A model generated the notes under the pieces. The model was not told the origin of the DNA. It was given only the letters and a program-made list of their open reading frames with translations, and did not search any database. This document shows, in pieces, positions 42,941 through 52,389 of a stretch of DNA of 64,000 nucleotides; position 1 is the stretch's first letter, and each line of letters starts with the position of its first letter. Both the position numbers and the translations under genes were made by a program. The stretch lies in the NCBI RefSeq assembly GCF_003013695.1, contig NZ_CP027792.1, forward strand, positions 3,244,501 to 3,308,500, read 5' to 3'. Source of the DNA: Pulveribacter suum (lineage in GTDB: Bacteria; Pseudomonadota; Gammaproteobacteria; Burkholderiales; Burkholderiaceae_C).

Positions 42941-44200
42941 CTATACGGCGAGGTCATTGATGGACAGGATCCCGAGCAGGATGGAGACGATGATGCCGGC
43001 GATCAGCACCCCCAGCACCAGGATGAGCACCGGTTCGACCAGGGTCAAGAGGCGCTTGATGCCTGTTTCCACCTCGCGGTTGAGGATGTTGGACAACTCC
43101 AGCATCATGGGGCCGATGCGGCCCGTTTCCTCTCCCACTCGGATGAGGTTGATGGCCAAAGGTTCAAAAATGCCGGTGAGCGAGATGGCCTGCACCACCT
43201 TGCCCCCCTCCTTGACGATGGGCGCCACCTTGGCCAGCGCCTGCTGCAGCACGGCGTTGCCCACGGTGTCGGTGGCGATGTGCAGCGCCGTGAGCATGGG
43301 CACGCCGTTGCCCAGCAGGGTACCCAGCGAACGCGAGAACAGCGTGAGCTGATAACGCAGCGCCAGGCGGCCCACCAGCGGCAGGCGCAGCAGCCGCGTT
43401 TGCCACCACTGGCGGCCCGAGGGTGAGCGCATCCACCGCATGAGCACCATGAACCCGCCCACTGCCGCCACGCCGATCAGCAGGCCGTACTGCCTAAAAG
43501 CATGGCCCACCTCCATCACGATTCGCGTGGGCAGCGGCAGCGCGTCGCCCATGTCGGTGAACAACTTTTCGAACTGCGGCACCACGAAGCCGAGCATGGC
43601 GATCAGCGACAGTACGGCCACGGCCAGCAGGATGGCCGGGTAGATGGTGGCAGACACAACGCTCTCGCGCAGCGCGCGCTGGCGCTCCATATGCTCGACC
43701 AGCCGGTCCAGCACGGCGGACATCTGGCCGCTGACCTCGCCGGAGCGCACCATGTTGATGTAGAAGTCGCCGAACAGCTCGCGGTGCGCGGCCAGAGCGC
43801 GGCTGAGCGGCGTGCCGCCCTTGACGGCCTCCAGCACGCCCTGCACGAGCGCCCCTACGCTGGGCTTGTGGCTCATGTCGATGAGCACACGCAGCGCGTT
43901 GTCCAGCGCCAGTCCCGCGCGCAGCATGATGGCCAGCTCGGAGGTGAGCGCCAGCACGTCGGCAGCATTTACCGGCCCCCTGGCCTGCCGGCTGCGCGCA
44001 GGCGCGGTGACTGCGGCCCCTGGGGACGCGGCGGCAGGCGCTCCCGGCGTGAATTGCGCACTGGCCGCATCGTCGATGCGCAGCGGGGTAAGTCCTTGCT
44101 CGCGCAGCTGGCGCAGCGCCGCGGCGCTGCTGGAGGCGGACAGCCGCCCCTCCTCGACCTTGCCGGAGGCCGTGGCCGCCCGCCAGACGAAATCAGGCAT
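42941..44200 (-). CDS. gspF: Type II secretion inner-membrane platform protein GspF
   Basis: A 419-residue polytopic protein with two related cytoplasmic T2SSF domains and three membrane helices. Recognised segments are LTSELAIMLRAGLALDNALRV, GTPLSRALAAHRELFGDFYI, FSRSLGTLLGNGVPML and GEETGRIGPMMLELSNILNR. It anchors pseudopilus assembly. Its start overlaps the end of gspE by 8 nt. Confidence 0.94.
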   Translation of the reverse strand: MPDFVWRAATASGKVEEGRLSASSSAAALRQLREQGLTPLRIDDAASAQFTPGAPAAASPGAAVTAPARSRQARGPVNAADVLALTSELAIMLRAGLALDNALRVLIDMSHKPSVGALVQGVLEAVKGGTPLSRALAAHRELFGDFYINMVRSGEVSGQMSAVLDRLVEHMERQRALRESVVSATIYPAILLAVAVLSLIAMLGFVVPQFEKLFTDMGDALPLPTRIVMEVGHAFRQYGLLIGVAAVGGFMVLMRWMRSPSGRQWWQTRLLRLPLVGRLALRYQLTLFSRSLGTLLGNGVPMLTALHIATDTVGNAVLQQALAKVAPIVKEGGKVVQAISLTGIFEPLAINLIRVGEETGRIGPMMLELSNILNREVETGIKRLLTLVEPVLILVLGVLIAGIIVSILLGILSINDLAV

Positions 44201-45932
44201 CGCTCTGGTCCTGCGTGACGCGCGCCACCTCGTCCAGCGTGGTCACGCCGGCGGCCACCTTGCGCAGGCCGTCTTCATACAGGCTGAGCATGCCCCCCTG
44301 CGTGGCCAGCAGATGCAGGGTGCCCGCGTCCTTGCCATCGATGATGGCGCGGCGCATGGGTTCATCCAGCACGAACAGCTCGTGAATGCCGGTGCGGCCG
44401 CGGTAGCCCGACTGGCGGCACTGCCCGCAACCCACGGCGCGGTAGATCGGCTGGCCGGCCTGCGCAAAGCGCGCCAGGCCGGTGCTGGCGCGCACCTGCT
44501 CGCCCGGCTCGTAGGGCTGCTTGCAGTGGCTGCACAGCGTGCGCACCAGGCGCTGGGCCAGAACGCCGTTGACCGAGGATGTGATGAGGTAGCTCTCCAC
44601 TCCCATGTCCTGCATGCGGATGACGGCGCCAGCGGCCGTGTTGGTGTGCAGTGTGGACAGCACCAGGTGGCCGGTCAGAGCGGACTGCACGGCAATCTGC
44701 GCCGTCTCGCCGTCGCGCATTTCGCCAATCATGATGATGTCGGGGTCCTGGCGCAGGATGGAGCGCAGCGCGTTGGCAAACGTCAGGTTGATCTGCGGAT
44801 GCACCTGGATCTGGTTGATGCCCTCCAGCTGGTACTCCACCGGGTCCTCGACGGTGATGATCTTGTTGGCCTCGGAGTCGATCTTGGACAGGGCCGCGTA
44901 CAGCGTGGTCGTCTTGCCCGAACCCGTGGGCCCGGTCACCAGCAGGATGCCGTGGGGGCGCGACAGCAGGTCGTTGAAGCGAGCCAGCGTGTCCTGCTCG
45001 AAGCCCATGGTGTCCAGGTTCAGGCGCACGCTGGCGCGGTCGAGCACCCGCATGACCACGCTTTCCCCGTGCACCGTGGGCACGGTGGACACGCGCAGGT
45101 CCAGCTCGCGGCCCTTCACGCGGGTCTTGATGCGGCCGTCCTGCGGCAGGCGGCGCTCGGCGATGTCCAGGTGCGCCAGCAGCTTCACGCGCGAGCCGAC
45201 GGCGGCCGACAGGCGCGGCGGCACCACCTCGCCAGGATGGATCACCCCGTCCACGCGGTAGCGCACGTGCAGGCCGTCGTCGAAAGGCTCCAGATGGATG
45301 TCGGAGGCGCGCAGGTCGATCACGCGGCCGATGATGGTGTTGACCAGGCGGATGACGGGCGCCTCGCTGGCCAGGTCTTTCAGGTGTTCGACGAAGTCGC
45401 CGCCATCCAGGCCATCGCCAAACAGGCCATCGTCATTGTCGTCCTGTGCTTCCTCGACGGGCTCAGCCAAGGCTTTCTCGATAGCGCTTTCCAGGGCCAG
45501 ATGAGGCACCACGTGCCGCCCGGTGGCCAGGCGCAGCGCCTTGAGCACGAACGGATCCTGCGGCGTGGCCATGGCCACGTGCAGTTGGCCTTCAGGGGCC
45601 GCCAGCGGAAATACGCCGTGCGTCTGCAGGAATTCCGGCAGCAAACCCTCGACGTCCGGCATGGCTTCCGGAAAAATCTCCGCCGCAATAAAGGGAATCT
45701 GCAGCTGCCGCGACAGGGTGTGGGCCACATCCACCTCGGAGACCAAGCCCAGACGTACCAGCACCCGGCCCAGCAGGCCGCCCATTTCCTGCTGCGCCAG
45801 CAGCGCACGCTCGATATCCCGAGCACTCACCTTGCCCTCTTGGACGAGCAGCTCGCCCAGGCGCGGGCGCGGAATGTCTGGGCCCTGTACGAGCGTGGGC
45901 TCGAGGCTGTCGAGGGTGGAGAAAGTCGTCAT
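44193..45932 (-). CDS. gspE: Type II secretion ATPase GspE
   Basis: A 579-residue hexameric assembly ATPase. After an N-terminal MshEN-like domain come Walker A GPTGSGKTTTLYAAL, the Asp box IITVEDPVEYQLEGINQIQV, Walker B LRQDPDIIMIGEMRDGETA and the His box LVLSTLHTNTA. The Zn-binding tetracysteine is CSHC and CGQC. I start at MTTFSTLDSL; the upstream extension is not family-like. It is first in an eleven-gene gsp operon and divergent from the GH42-like gene. No prepilin peptidase gene is present in the window. Confidence 0.95.
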   Translation of the reverse strand: MTTFSTLDSLEPTLVQGPDIPRPRLGELLVQEGKVSARDIERALLAQQEMGGLLGRVLVRLGLVSEVDVAHTLSRQLQIPFIAAEIFPEAMPDVEGLLPEFLQTHGVFPLAAPEGQLHVAMATPQDPFVLKALRLATGRHVVPHLALESAIEKALAEPVEEAQDDNDDGLFGDGLDGGDFVEHLKDLASEAPVIRLVNTIIGRVIDLRASDIHLEPFDDGLHVRYRVDGVIHPGEVVPPRLSAAVGSRVKLLAHLDIAERRLPQDGRIKTRVKGRELDLRVSTVPTVHGESVVMRVLDRASVRLNLDTMGFEQDTLARFNDLLSRPHGILLVTGPTGSGKTTTLYAALSKIDSEANKIITVEDPVEYQLEGINQIQVHPQINLTFANALRSILRQDPDIIMIGEMRDGETAQIAVQSALTGHLVLSTLHTNTAAGAVIRMQDMGVESYLITSSVNGVLAQRLVRTLCSHCKQPYEPGEQVRASTGLARFAQAGQPIYRAVGCGQCRQSGYRGRTGIHELFVLDEPMRRAIIDGKDAGTLHLLATQGGMLSLYEDGLRKVAAGVTTLDEVARVTQDQSDA

Positions 45933-46078
45933 GGAGAAGCGGAAAACGGCGCGCCGGCCTGTATCTTCAAGGAGGCCGCCCGGCACGAGAGCCAACAAGT
46001 GTACCTGCGCGGCTCCATGGCCATGCCTTACAGTCCGACGCCGCCCGGCAGGTCTTTTCCTTCACAGTTTCCTTGCTT

Positions 46079-47953
46079 ATGCCCCCAGCCACGACATCCG
46101 CCCTCACCCGAATCGCCGCCCTCTCGGCAGGCGTCGGCGTGCTGGCTGCCGGAGCCTGCGGCGCCCTGTGGCACCAGCGTGCAGCGCAACCGCAGGACGC
46201 CAGGCAGCCGGCTGCGCAAATGCTGCTGGCGCCCATGATCGGCGTGATGGAGCCGTGCATCGACCAACCGCCGGAGCAGCCGGATATGCCCTCCTCGCTC
46301 ACGCAGCGCTGCGCCGCGCCGCAAGGCTCGGCTGGTGCCTTGGTCGAGGCCACGCTGCGGCAGCTGGACGGCGGCCAGCCGGGCCGCTACACCCTGGGCT
46401 ACACGCTGGCCGTGCCGCTGCTCAAGCTGTTCAAGCCCTCCGGCGAGGGCTGGGTGATCGACCAAGCCATGGTGGATCGGCTGGTAAACACGGTGCGCGA
46501 TGTGCGCCGCCCGGTGGTGCTGTACTTGTTTTCCACCCATTTCGAGGCGCAGGCTCCGATCGAGGCCGCGCTGGCAGACGACAGCGCCAACAGGGCCTGG
46601 ACGCAGAACGGCCCCCTCGGGCGCGACCGCTACTACGACTCACAGATCTACAACTGGAGCCTGGCGACGACCAACAACAGCCTGACCCAGCGGCGGGTGC
46701 AAGCCATGCGCGCCGTGCTGGACGCCACCTGCCGCTTGGCACCCGAAGAGCGCAGCCGTGTACGGGCCGTGACACTCCTAGGGGAGCTGCACCACCTGTT
46801 CCCCGACTTCCAGGGCGGCATGGGCTTCGAGTCACCCTACCGCATCACGGACTATTCTGCCGCCTCCGTGCAGGGCTTCCGCGCGCACCTGGCGCAGCAG
46901 TGGGACAGCATCGCGCGGCTCAACCGCTTTTTGGGCAGCGACTACGCTTCATTCGATCAGGTCAATTCGCCATCGCGCGATATCCGCTCGCAGCCTTTGA
47001 GGCGTTACACCGAGCACATCGATGCCTTTGCCCATGGCTGGCTGCCCGTCTCCGGCTGGGCGCACGTAGCCGCGCCGGTGCCGGGGCATGTGCCCCGCGT
47101 ACATGTGTACCTGGACGGCCAACCCCACGGCCGCGCGTCGGTCACGCTGAACCGCCAGGACGTACTGGCAGCGCGTCCCGAGTTCGCCACGGCCGACACC
47201 GGCTGGCGCCTGGATCTGGACTTTCGTCGCCTGCCGGCCGGCGTGCACCGGCTGGACCTGTTCCTGGAAGACCGGCCGGGCCACCTGGTGCGACTGGGCG
47301 AGCGCCGCATCGCCATCATGGACCGCCAACAGAGCACGCCACGCGAGCAGCCGCTGCGCGGCGCACTGCCTGCCGCCCAGGTCGCAGTAGCCGGCACGGA
47401 GTTCCACGTCGACTCTCCCCGCGAGCAGTCGGCGTATTACTACAACCCACTGGTGCCGCTGTGGCACGACTTCAGGGCAAGGCAGGTGACGCGCTATCTG
47501 GAGTTCTTCGACCGGCAGGTAGCCCAATCTTGCCTGGCCGATGTGCCCCGCTACACGCACCAGATCATTCCCTTCACCAATCCGGGCTGGGACGCAACGC
47601 GTTTTGCCATCGAGGACTCGCTGCGCCCCCACGGCGCACTCCGCCTGGGCGTGAGCCTGTATGGCGAGGCGGCCTATGGCCGCTCGTTCGCGCAGTGGCT
47701 GCGCCGCTCGGGCCAGCAGCGCTACGGGGTCACGGAGTTCCATCCGCTCAAGGCGATGGGACCGAGCGAGCTCATGCAGGTGCTGGACACCCATGCCAAC
47801 CAGGGAGCGCAGTTCCTGTCGTTCTTCCTGGAGCCCGAATGGGAAGGACAGCGCGTGCCGCGCGGGCACAACCTGTTCTCGTTCGACCCGCAGAACCCGC
47901 AGTTCGGCTCGGACGTGCTGTACCGCTCAATGCAGAAGGGCTTGAAGCGCTAG
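46079..47953 (+). CDS. GH42-like TIM-barrel protein with inserted beta-domain, membrane-anchored or secreted
   Basis: A 624-residue protein with an N-terminal hydrophobic segment (TRIAALSAGVGVLAAGACGALW). The first barrel half has VVLYLFSTHFEAQAP, NWSLATTNNSLTQRR and VTLLGELHHLFPDFQGG, where Glu is a candidate acid/base, then QQWDSIARLNRFLGSDYASF as in beta-galactosidase-like GH42 enzymes. About residues 330-420 look like an inserted Ig-like domain (RLDLDFRRLPAGVHRLDLFL). The second barrel half follows (YYYNPLVPLWHDFRARQVTR, QFLSFFLEPEWEG). I do not recognise a named family. Its stop shares CTAG with the convergent rfbC stop. A role in surface-glycan processing is inferred from context. Confidence 0.72.
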   Translation: MPPATTSALTRIAALSAGVGVLAAGACGALWHQRAAQPQDARQPAAQMLLAPMIGVMEPCIDQPPEQPDMPSSLTQRCAAPQGSAGALVEATLRQLDGGQPGRYTLGYTLAVPLLKLFKPSGEGWVIDQAMVDRLVNTVRDVRRPVVLYLFSTHFEAQAPIEAALADDSANRAWTQNGPLGRDRYYDSQIYNWSLATTNNSLTQRRVQAMRAVLDATCRLAPEERSRVRAVTLLGELHHLFPDFQGGMGFESPYRITDYSAASVQGFRAHLAQQWDSIARLNRFLGSDYASFDQVNSPSRDIRSQPLRRYTEHIDAFAHGWLPVSGWAHVAAPVPGHVPRVHVYLDGQPHGRASVTLNRQDVLAARPEFATADTGWRLDLDFRRLPAGVHRLDLFLEDRPGHLVRLGERRIAIMDRQQSTPREQPLRGALPAAQVAVAGTEFHVDSPREQSAYYYNPLVPLWHDFRARQVTRYLEFFDRQVAQSCLADVPRYTHQIIPFTNPGWDATRFAIEDSLRPHGALRLGVSLYGEAAYGRSFAQWLRRSGQQRYGVTEFHPLKAMGPSELMQVLDTHANQGAQFLSFFLEPEWEGQRVPRGHNLFSFDPQNPQFGSDVLYRSMQKGLKR

Positions 47954-48495
47954 TCGAAGAGCGGCGCGTAGGCCAGCGCCGCGCCCTGCGCGTCCTTGGC
48001 CGACAGGCTGGGCTGCCCCTGATACGGCCACTGGATGCCCAGTTGCGCATCGTTCCACGCAATGCAGCGCTCATGCTCCGGCGCGTAGTAGTCGGTGGTC
48101 TTGTACAGAAAATCCGCCGTCTCGCTCAACACCACGAAGCCGTGCGCAAAGCCAGGCGGCACCCACAGCTGGTGCTGGTTGTCCTCGGACAGCACCGCGC
48201 CCACCCATTGGCCAAAGGTAGGTGAACTGCGGCGGATGTCCACCGCCACGTCCCACACGGCGCCACGCGCCACGCGCACCAGCTTGCCCTGGGGTTGCCG
48301 GACCTGGTAGTGCAGCCCGCGCAGCACGCCGCGGCTGCTTCGGCTGTGGTTGTCCTGCACGAACTTGTGGCGGGTGCCGGTGGCCTCGTCGAAGGCACGC
48401 TGGTTGAAGCTTTCGAAGAAGAAGCCGCGCGCGTCGCCGAAGACCTTGGGCTCGATCAGCACGACGTCAGGGATGGAAAGGCGAGTGGCCTTCAT
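47950..48495 (-). CDS. rfbC: dTDP-4-dehydrorhamnose 3,5-epimerase
   Basis: A 181-residue cupin-fold epimerase making dTDP-4-keto-L-rhamnose. The catalytic His62 lies in VLRGLHYQ, Tyr131 in FLYKTTDYYAPEHE, and WVPPGFAHGF is the typical barrel strand. It is the last of four rhamnose genes on the minus strand and its ATG overlaps the rfbA stop (TGATG). Its stop codon overlaps that of the convergent GH42-like gene through the palindromic tetranucleotide CTAG. Confidence 0.96.
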   Translation of the reverse strand: MKATRLSIPDVVLIEPKVFGDARGFFFESFNQRAFDEATGTRHKFVQDNHSRSSRGVLRGLHYQVRQPQGKLVRVARGAVWDVAVDIRRSSPTFGQWVGAVLSEDNQHQLWVPPGFAHGFVVLSETADFLYKTTDYYAPEHERCIAWNDAQLGIQWPYQGQPSLSAKDAQGAALAYAPLFD

Positions 48496-49382
48496 CAGTA
48501 CACCTTCTCTCGCAGCAGCCGCTGCAGGTATTGGCCGTAGCCGTTCTTGGCCAGGGGCTGGGCCAGGTGCTCGAGCTGCTGTGCATCGATCCAGCCGCTG
48601 CGCCAGGCGATCTCTTCCGGGCAGGAGATCTTCAGGCCCTGGCGCTGCTCCAGGGTGGCGATGAACTGGCCGGCATCCAGCAGGCTCTCGTGCGTGCCGG
48701 TGTCCAGCCAGGCATAGCCGCGGCCCATGATTTCCACATGCAGCTGACCCTGCTGCAGGTACAGGCGGTTCAGGTCGGTGATCTCCAGCTCGCCGCGGGC
48801 AGAGGGCTTCAGGCGCTTGGCCAGCTCCACCACCTGCGCGTCGTAGAAGTACAAGCCGGTGACGGCGTAGTTGCTCTTCGGACTGGCGGGCTTTTCCTCC
48901 AGGCTCAGCACGCAGCCCGAGCCGTCGAACTCGGCCACGCCGTAGCGCTCGGGGTCGTGCACGTGGTAGGCGAAGACGCTGGCGCCATCCGTGCGCGCGT
49001 CGGCGCTTTCAAGCAGTTCGTGGAAATCGTGGCCGTAGAAGATGTTGTCGCCCAGCACCAGCGCGCTCGCGCTGCCAGCCAGGAAGTGTTCGCCGATCAG
49101 AAAGGCCTGCGCCAGGCCATCGGGGCTCTCCTGCACGGCGTAGTGCAGGCTCAGGCCCCACTGGCTGCCGTCGCCCAGCAGCTGCGCAAAGCGCGGCGTG
49201 TCCTGCGGAGTGCTGATGATCAGGATCTCGCGGATGCCCGAGAGCATCAGGGTGCTCAAGGGGTAGTAGATCATGGGCTTGTCATAGACGGGCAGCAGCT
49301 GCTTGCTGATGGCCAGCGTGGCCGGGTGCAGCCGCGTGCCGGAGCCGCCGGCCAGGATGATGCCCTTGCGTTGTGTCGTCAT
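48495..49382 (-). CDS. rfbA: Glucose-1-phosphate thymidylyltransferase
   Basis: A 295-residue nucleotidyltransferase that makes dTDP-glucose. [20 protein letters not shown] (10-29) is the nucleotide-binding signature, with [20 protein letters not shown], and [13 protein letters not shown] and [17 protein letters not shown] further on. Length is normal for the short RmlA type. It follows rfbD after 10 bp and is coupled to rfbC. Confidence 0.97.
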   Translation of the reverse strand: MTTQRKGIILAGGSGTRLHPATLAISKQLLPVYDKPMIYYPLSTLMLSGIREILIISTPQDTPRFAQLLGDGSQWGLSLHYAVQESPDGLAQAFLIGEHFLAGSASALVLGDNIFYGHDFHELLESADARTDGASVFAYHVHDPERYGVAEFDGSGCVLSLEEKPASPKSNYAVTGLYFYDAQVVELAKRLKPSARGELEITDLNRLYLQQGQLHVEIMGRGYAWLDTGTHESLLDAGQFIATLEQRQGLKISCPEEIAWRSGWIDAQQLEHLAQPLAKNGYGQYLQRLLREKVY

Positions 49383-49392
49383 AAGAGAGGGA

Positions 49393-50286
49393 TCAGAGGA
49401 TCTCGGCCAGCATGCGCGCCACGCCCTGCTGCCAGGGCGGCAGCTGCAGGCCGAAGGTGGCCTGCAGTTGGCGCGTATCGAGGCGCGAGTTGTGCGGGCG
49501 CCGCGCCGGCGTGGGAAAGGCGCTGGTGGGCACGGGCGCCACTTCGGTCGCCTTGATTTTGATAGCTGCTGGCGCTTGCTGCGCCTGGGCTAGCACGTAT
49601 TTTGCATAGGAATGCCAGTTGGTCTCGCCACCGGCCACGCAGTGGTACAGGCCGCCGTCCTCGGGGCGCGCCTGCAGGTGGCGGATGGCATGCGCCGTCA
49701 CGTCGGCCAGCAGGTCGGCGCCGGTGGGCGCGCCCCATTGGTCGTCGATCACGGTGAGGCGCTCGCGCTCCGAACCTAAGCGCAGCATGGTCTTGGCGAA
49801 GTTGCCGCCGCGCGCGGCATAGACCCAGCTGGTGCGCAGGATCAGGTGGCGACAGCCAGATGCTTCGATCAACTGCTCGCCCTCCAGCTTGGTGGCGCCA
49901 TAGACGGACAGGGGCGCGGGCACATCGGCTTCAGTCCAGGGACGGCTGCCGCTGCCGTCGAAGACATAGTCGGTGCTGTAGTGGACCAGCCAGGCACCCG
50001 AGCGGGCGGCCTCTTCAGCCAGCACGCCGGGGGTGGTGGCGTTGAGCAAGCGGGCCAGCTCGGGCTCGCCCTCGGCCTTGTCCACGGCGGTGTGGGCGGC
50101 GGCGTTGACGATCACGTCCGGGCGCAGCGCGCGCACGGTCTCGCGCACGCCTTCGGGGTTGGCAAAGTCGCCGCAGTGCTGCGTGCTGTCGTGGTCCAGT
50201 GCCGTGACGCGCCCCAGCACGGCCAGGCTGCGCTGCAGCTCCCAGCCGACCTGCCCCCCGCTGCCCAGCAGCAGGATGTGCGTCAT
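49393..50286 (-). CDS. rfbD: dTDP-4-dehydrorhamnose reductase
   Basis: A 297-residue SDR enzyme for the last step of dTDP-L-rhamnose synthesis. GSGGQVG (8-14) binds NAD(P)[12 protein letters not shown] and YGATKLEGE carry the catalytic Thr, Tyr and Lys, and [15 protein letters not shown] is the conserved substrate block. The start giving MTHILLLG overlaps the rfbB stop (ATGA). Just before the substrate block, codons for [14 protein letters not shown] are formed by a copy of the dispersed palindrome, where homologues have unrelated sequence. Confidence 0.95.
   Translation of the reverse strand: MTHILLLGSGGQVGWELQRSLAVLGRVTALDHDSTQHCGDFANPEGVRETVRALRPDVIVNAAAHTAVDKAEGEPELARLLNATTPGVLAEEAARSGAWLVHYSTDYVFDGSGSRPWTEADVPAPLSVYGATKLEGEQLIEASGCRHLILRTSWVYAARGGNFAKTMLRLGSERERLTVIDDQWGAPTGADLLADVTAHAIRHLQARPEDGGLYHCVAGGETNWHSYAKYVLAQAQQAPAAIKIKATEVAPVPTSAFPTPARRPHNSRLDTRQLQATFGLQLPPWQQGVARMLAEIL
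49554..49606 (+). repeat. Dispersed palindrome, copy 7, inside rfbD
   Basis: GATTTTGATAGCTGCTGG, CGCTTGCTGCGCC and TGGGCTAGCACGTATTTTGC match the consensus, best in the left arm. On the coding strand it reads [14 protein letters not shown] in the rfbD frame. The frame is kept open. Confidence 0.7.
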
Positions 50287-51350
50287 GCCGCGGCGCCCTC
50301 GTACTGCCGGGCGACCCAGTCGCGATAGGCGCCGCTTTGCACCTGCGCCACCCACTCGGGGTGCTCCAGATACCACTGCACCGTCTTCTTGATGCCGGTC
50401 TCAAAGGTCTCGGCCGGCGTCCAGCCCAGCTCGCGCTCGATCTTGCGCGCGTCGATGGCGTAGCGCCGGTCGTGGCCGGGGCGGTCCTGCACGTAGGCGA
50501 TCTGCTCGGCGTAGCTGTTGCCCCCCGCGCGCGGGCGCAGCTCGTCCAGCAGCGCGCAGACGGTCTTGACGATGTCGATGTTGGCCTTTTCGTTCCAGCC
50601 GCCGATGTTGTAGGTCTCGCCCAGCCGGCCCGCCTCAAGCACCCGGCGGATGGCGCTGCAGTGGTCGCGCACGTACAACCAGTCGCGCACCTGCATGCCG
50701 TCGCCGTACACGGGCAGCGCTTTGCCGGCCAGGGCGTTGACGATCATCAGAGGGATGAGTTTTTCAGGAAAGTGCAGCGGGCCGTAGTTGTTGCTGCAGT
50801 TGGTGGTGAGCACCGGCAGGCCGTAGGTGTGTGCCCAAGCGCGCACCAGGTGGTCGCTGGCAGCCTTGCTGGCCGAGTACGGGCTGTTGGGCTCGTAGTT
50901 GTGCTCTTCGGTGAAGGCCGGGGCGTCCGCCGCCAGGGTGCCATAGACCTCGTCGGTGGACACGTGCAGGAAGCGAAATGCTTCCTTCTCTGTCGCTGCC
51001 AGCGCGCTCCAGTACTGCCTTGCGGCCTCCAACAGCCTGAAGGTGCCGACCACATTGGTCTGGATGAAGTCCTCGGGGCCGTGGATGGAGCGGTCCACGT
51101 GGGACTCGGCCGCGAAATTGACAATAGCCCGTGGGCGGTGCTCGGCCAGCAGGCGCGCCAGCAGCGCGCCGTCGGCGATGTCACCCTGCACGAACACGTG
51201 GCGCGCATCGCCCGACAGGCTGTCCAGGTTGTGCACGTTGCCGGCATAGGTCAGCTTGTCCAGGTTGACGACCGGCTCGTCGCAGGCGGCCAGCCAGTCG
51301 AGCACGAAATTGGCGCCGATGAAGCCGGCGCCGCCAGTGACCAAGATCAT
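50283..51350 (-). CDS. rfbB: dTDP-glucose 4,6-dehydratase
   Basis: A 355-residue extended SDR dehydratase. [12 protein letters not shown] at the N terminus binds [18 protein letters not shown] is the RmlB signature, HVSTDEVYG has the catalytic Thr and Asp-Glu pair, and [15 protein letters not shown] the Tyr and Lys. It is the first gene of the rfbB-D-A-C operon and overlaps rfbD by 4 nt. The 101-bp upstream gap to coaX shows no clear promoter to me. Confidence 0.97.
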   Translation of the reverse strand: MILVTGGAGFIGANFVLDWLAACDEPVVNLDKLTYAGNVHNLDSLSGDARHVFVQGDIADGALLARLLAEHRPRAIVNFAAESHVDRSIHGPEDFIQTNVVGTFRLLEAARQYWSALAATEKEAFRFLHVSTDEVYGTLAADAPAFTEEHNYEPNSPYSASKAASDHLVRAWAHTYGLPVLTTNCSNNYGPLHFPEKLIPLMIVNALAGKALPVYGDGMQVRDWLYVRDHCSAIRRVLEAGRLGETYNIGGWNEKANIDIVKTVCALLDELRPRAGGNSYAEQIAYVQDRPGHDRRYAIDARKIERELGWTPAETFETGIKKTVQWYLEHPEWVAQVQSGAYRDWVARQYEGAAA

Positions 51351-51451
51351 GGGTGAGAAGTCTTTCCTTGTACTGCAGCGGTGCTGCCCGGCGCGGCCGG
51401 GCCAAAGCAGGCGATTGTCTCAGCTGCGCCGTGCGGGCGGCCGCCAGTCGC

Positions 51452-52228
51452 TCACAAGGGCGCCGGCGCAAAGCGCCGCGCGGCAATCTCCAGCAGCCCA
51501 TCGAAGATCAGGTTTTCCACCAGCTCGAACGGCCGCGTCATGCTGGGCGCCATCTTCCAGCCCGCGCCGCCGGTCATCATGCACACCGGCTCCTGGTTGC
51601 AGTGCGCCAGCAGGTGCTGGTACATGCGCTCCACGGCACCGGCGATGGCGTAGGTGCCGCCGCTGGTCAGCGCGTCGCTGGTGTTGGACGGAAACAGCCG
51701 CACCTCGCCCGTGGGCACGTGCAGACCGGCGGTGCCGCTCTCCAGCGCGCGCAGCATGATGCCGTGCCCGGGCAGGATCAGCCCGCCCAGGAAGCGCCCC
51801 GAGGCGTCCAGCGCCTCCACCGTCACCGCCGTGCCCACCATCACCACGATCAGCGGGCGCGCCGGCCCCTGGGCCAGCATGCGGTGGCGCGCGCCGATCA
51901 TGGCCACCCAGCGGTCGGCGCCCAGGCGCGTGGGGTGGTCGTAGCCATTGCTCACCTCGGCCTCTTCGGACGAGGACACGACCCAGCGCGCCGGCACGTC
52001 CCACAGCTCCATCTGCTCGGCCACGCGGCGCTTGACGGCGTCGCCCGCCACCACGCAACCCAGCATGTGCGTGGGCACGGGCAGCTGCGCCCACGGGCCT
52101 TCGCCCAGGCGCTCGATATGGTCCAGGAACTCCACGCCATGGGCGTGCACCGCTGCGCCGGGCCGGGCGGACTCGAACAGCGCCCACTTCAGGCGGGTGT
52201 TGCCCACGTCGATGGCGAGAAATGTCAT
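51452..52228 (-). CDS. coaX: Type III pantothenate kinase
   Basis: A 258-residue ASKHA-fold kinase for the first step of coenzyme A synthesis. [15 protein letters not shown] at the N terminus is the phosphate-binding loop, [14 protein letters not shown] and [21 protein letters not shown] follow, and [14 protein letters not shown] and [13 protein letters not shown] lie near the C terminus. The start [10 protein letters not shown] has no ribosome-binding site but a GATAAT box 8 nt upstream, suggesting a leaderless mRNA. Confidence 0.93.
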   Translation of the reverse strand: MTFLAIDVGNTRLKWALFESARPGAAVHAHGVEFLDHIERLGEGPWAQLPVPTHMLGCVVAGDAVKRRVAEQMELWDVPARWVVSSSEEAEVSNGYDHPTRLGADRWVAMIGARHRMLAQGPARPLIVVMVGTAVTVEALDASGRFLGGLILPGHGIMLRALESGTAGLHVPTGEVRLFPSNTSDALTSGGTYAIAGAVERMYQHLLAHCNQEPVCMMTGGAGWKMAPSMTRPFELVENLIFDGLLEIAARRFAPAPL

Positions 52229-52236
52229 GGGGGCGG

Positions 52237-52242
52237 ATTATC
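52237..52242 (-). promoter_or_regulatory. Extended -10-like box close to the coaX start
   Basis: Minus strand TTGCGATAAT: a GATAAT hexamer with an upstream TG, 8 nt before the coaX ATG. No -35 of note. The spacing predicts a transcript starting at or within a few bases of the start codon. Confidence 0.45.
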
Positions 52243-52389
52243 GCAACGGCGGCGCGCCCCGCGCACGTCGGGGCGGCTTTGTCAACGATGGTGAGGCGGG
52301 CGCCCGTCTGACACGGCGCGGGCGGGCGCTCCGCTTACAGTGGCCCGCACCCTTTCCAACTGTTTCCCGCAACCACAAGGAGTTTTGCC

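Noticed and set aside
45523..48225. Plus-strand open frame of about 900 codons across the GH42-like gene and parts of gspE and rfbC
   Set aside because: Arg/Pro/Ala-rich with no recognisable motif; the other frames encode real proteins throughout.
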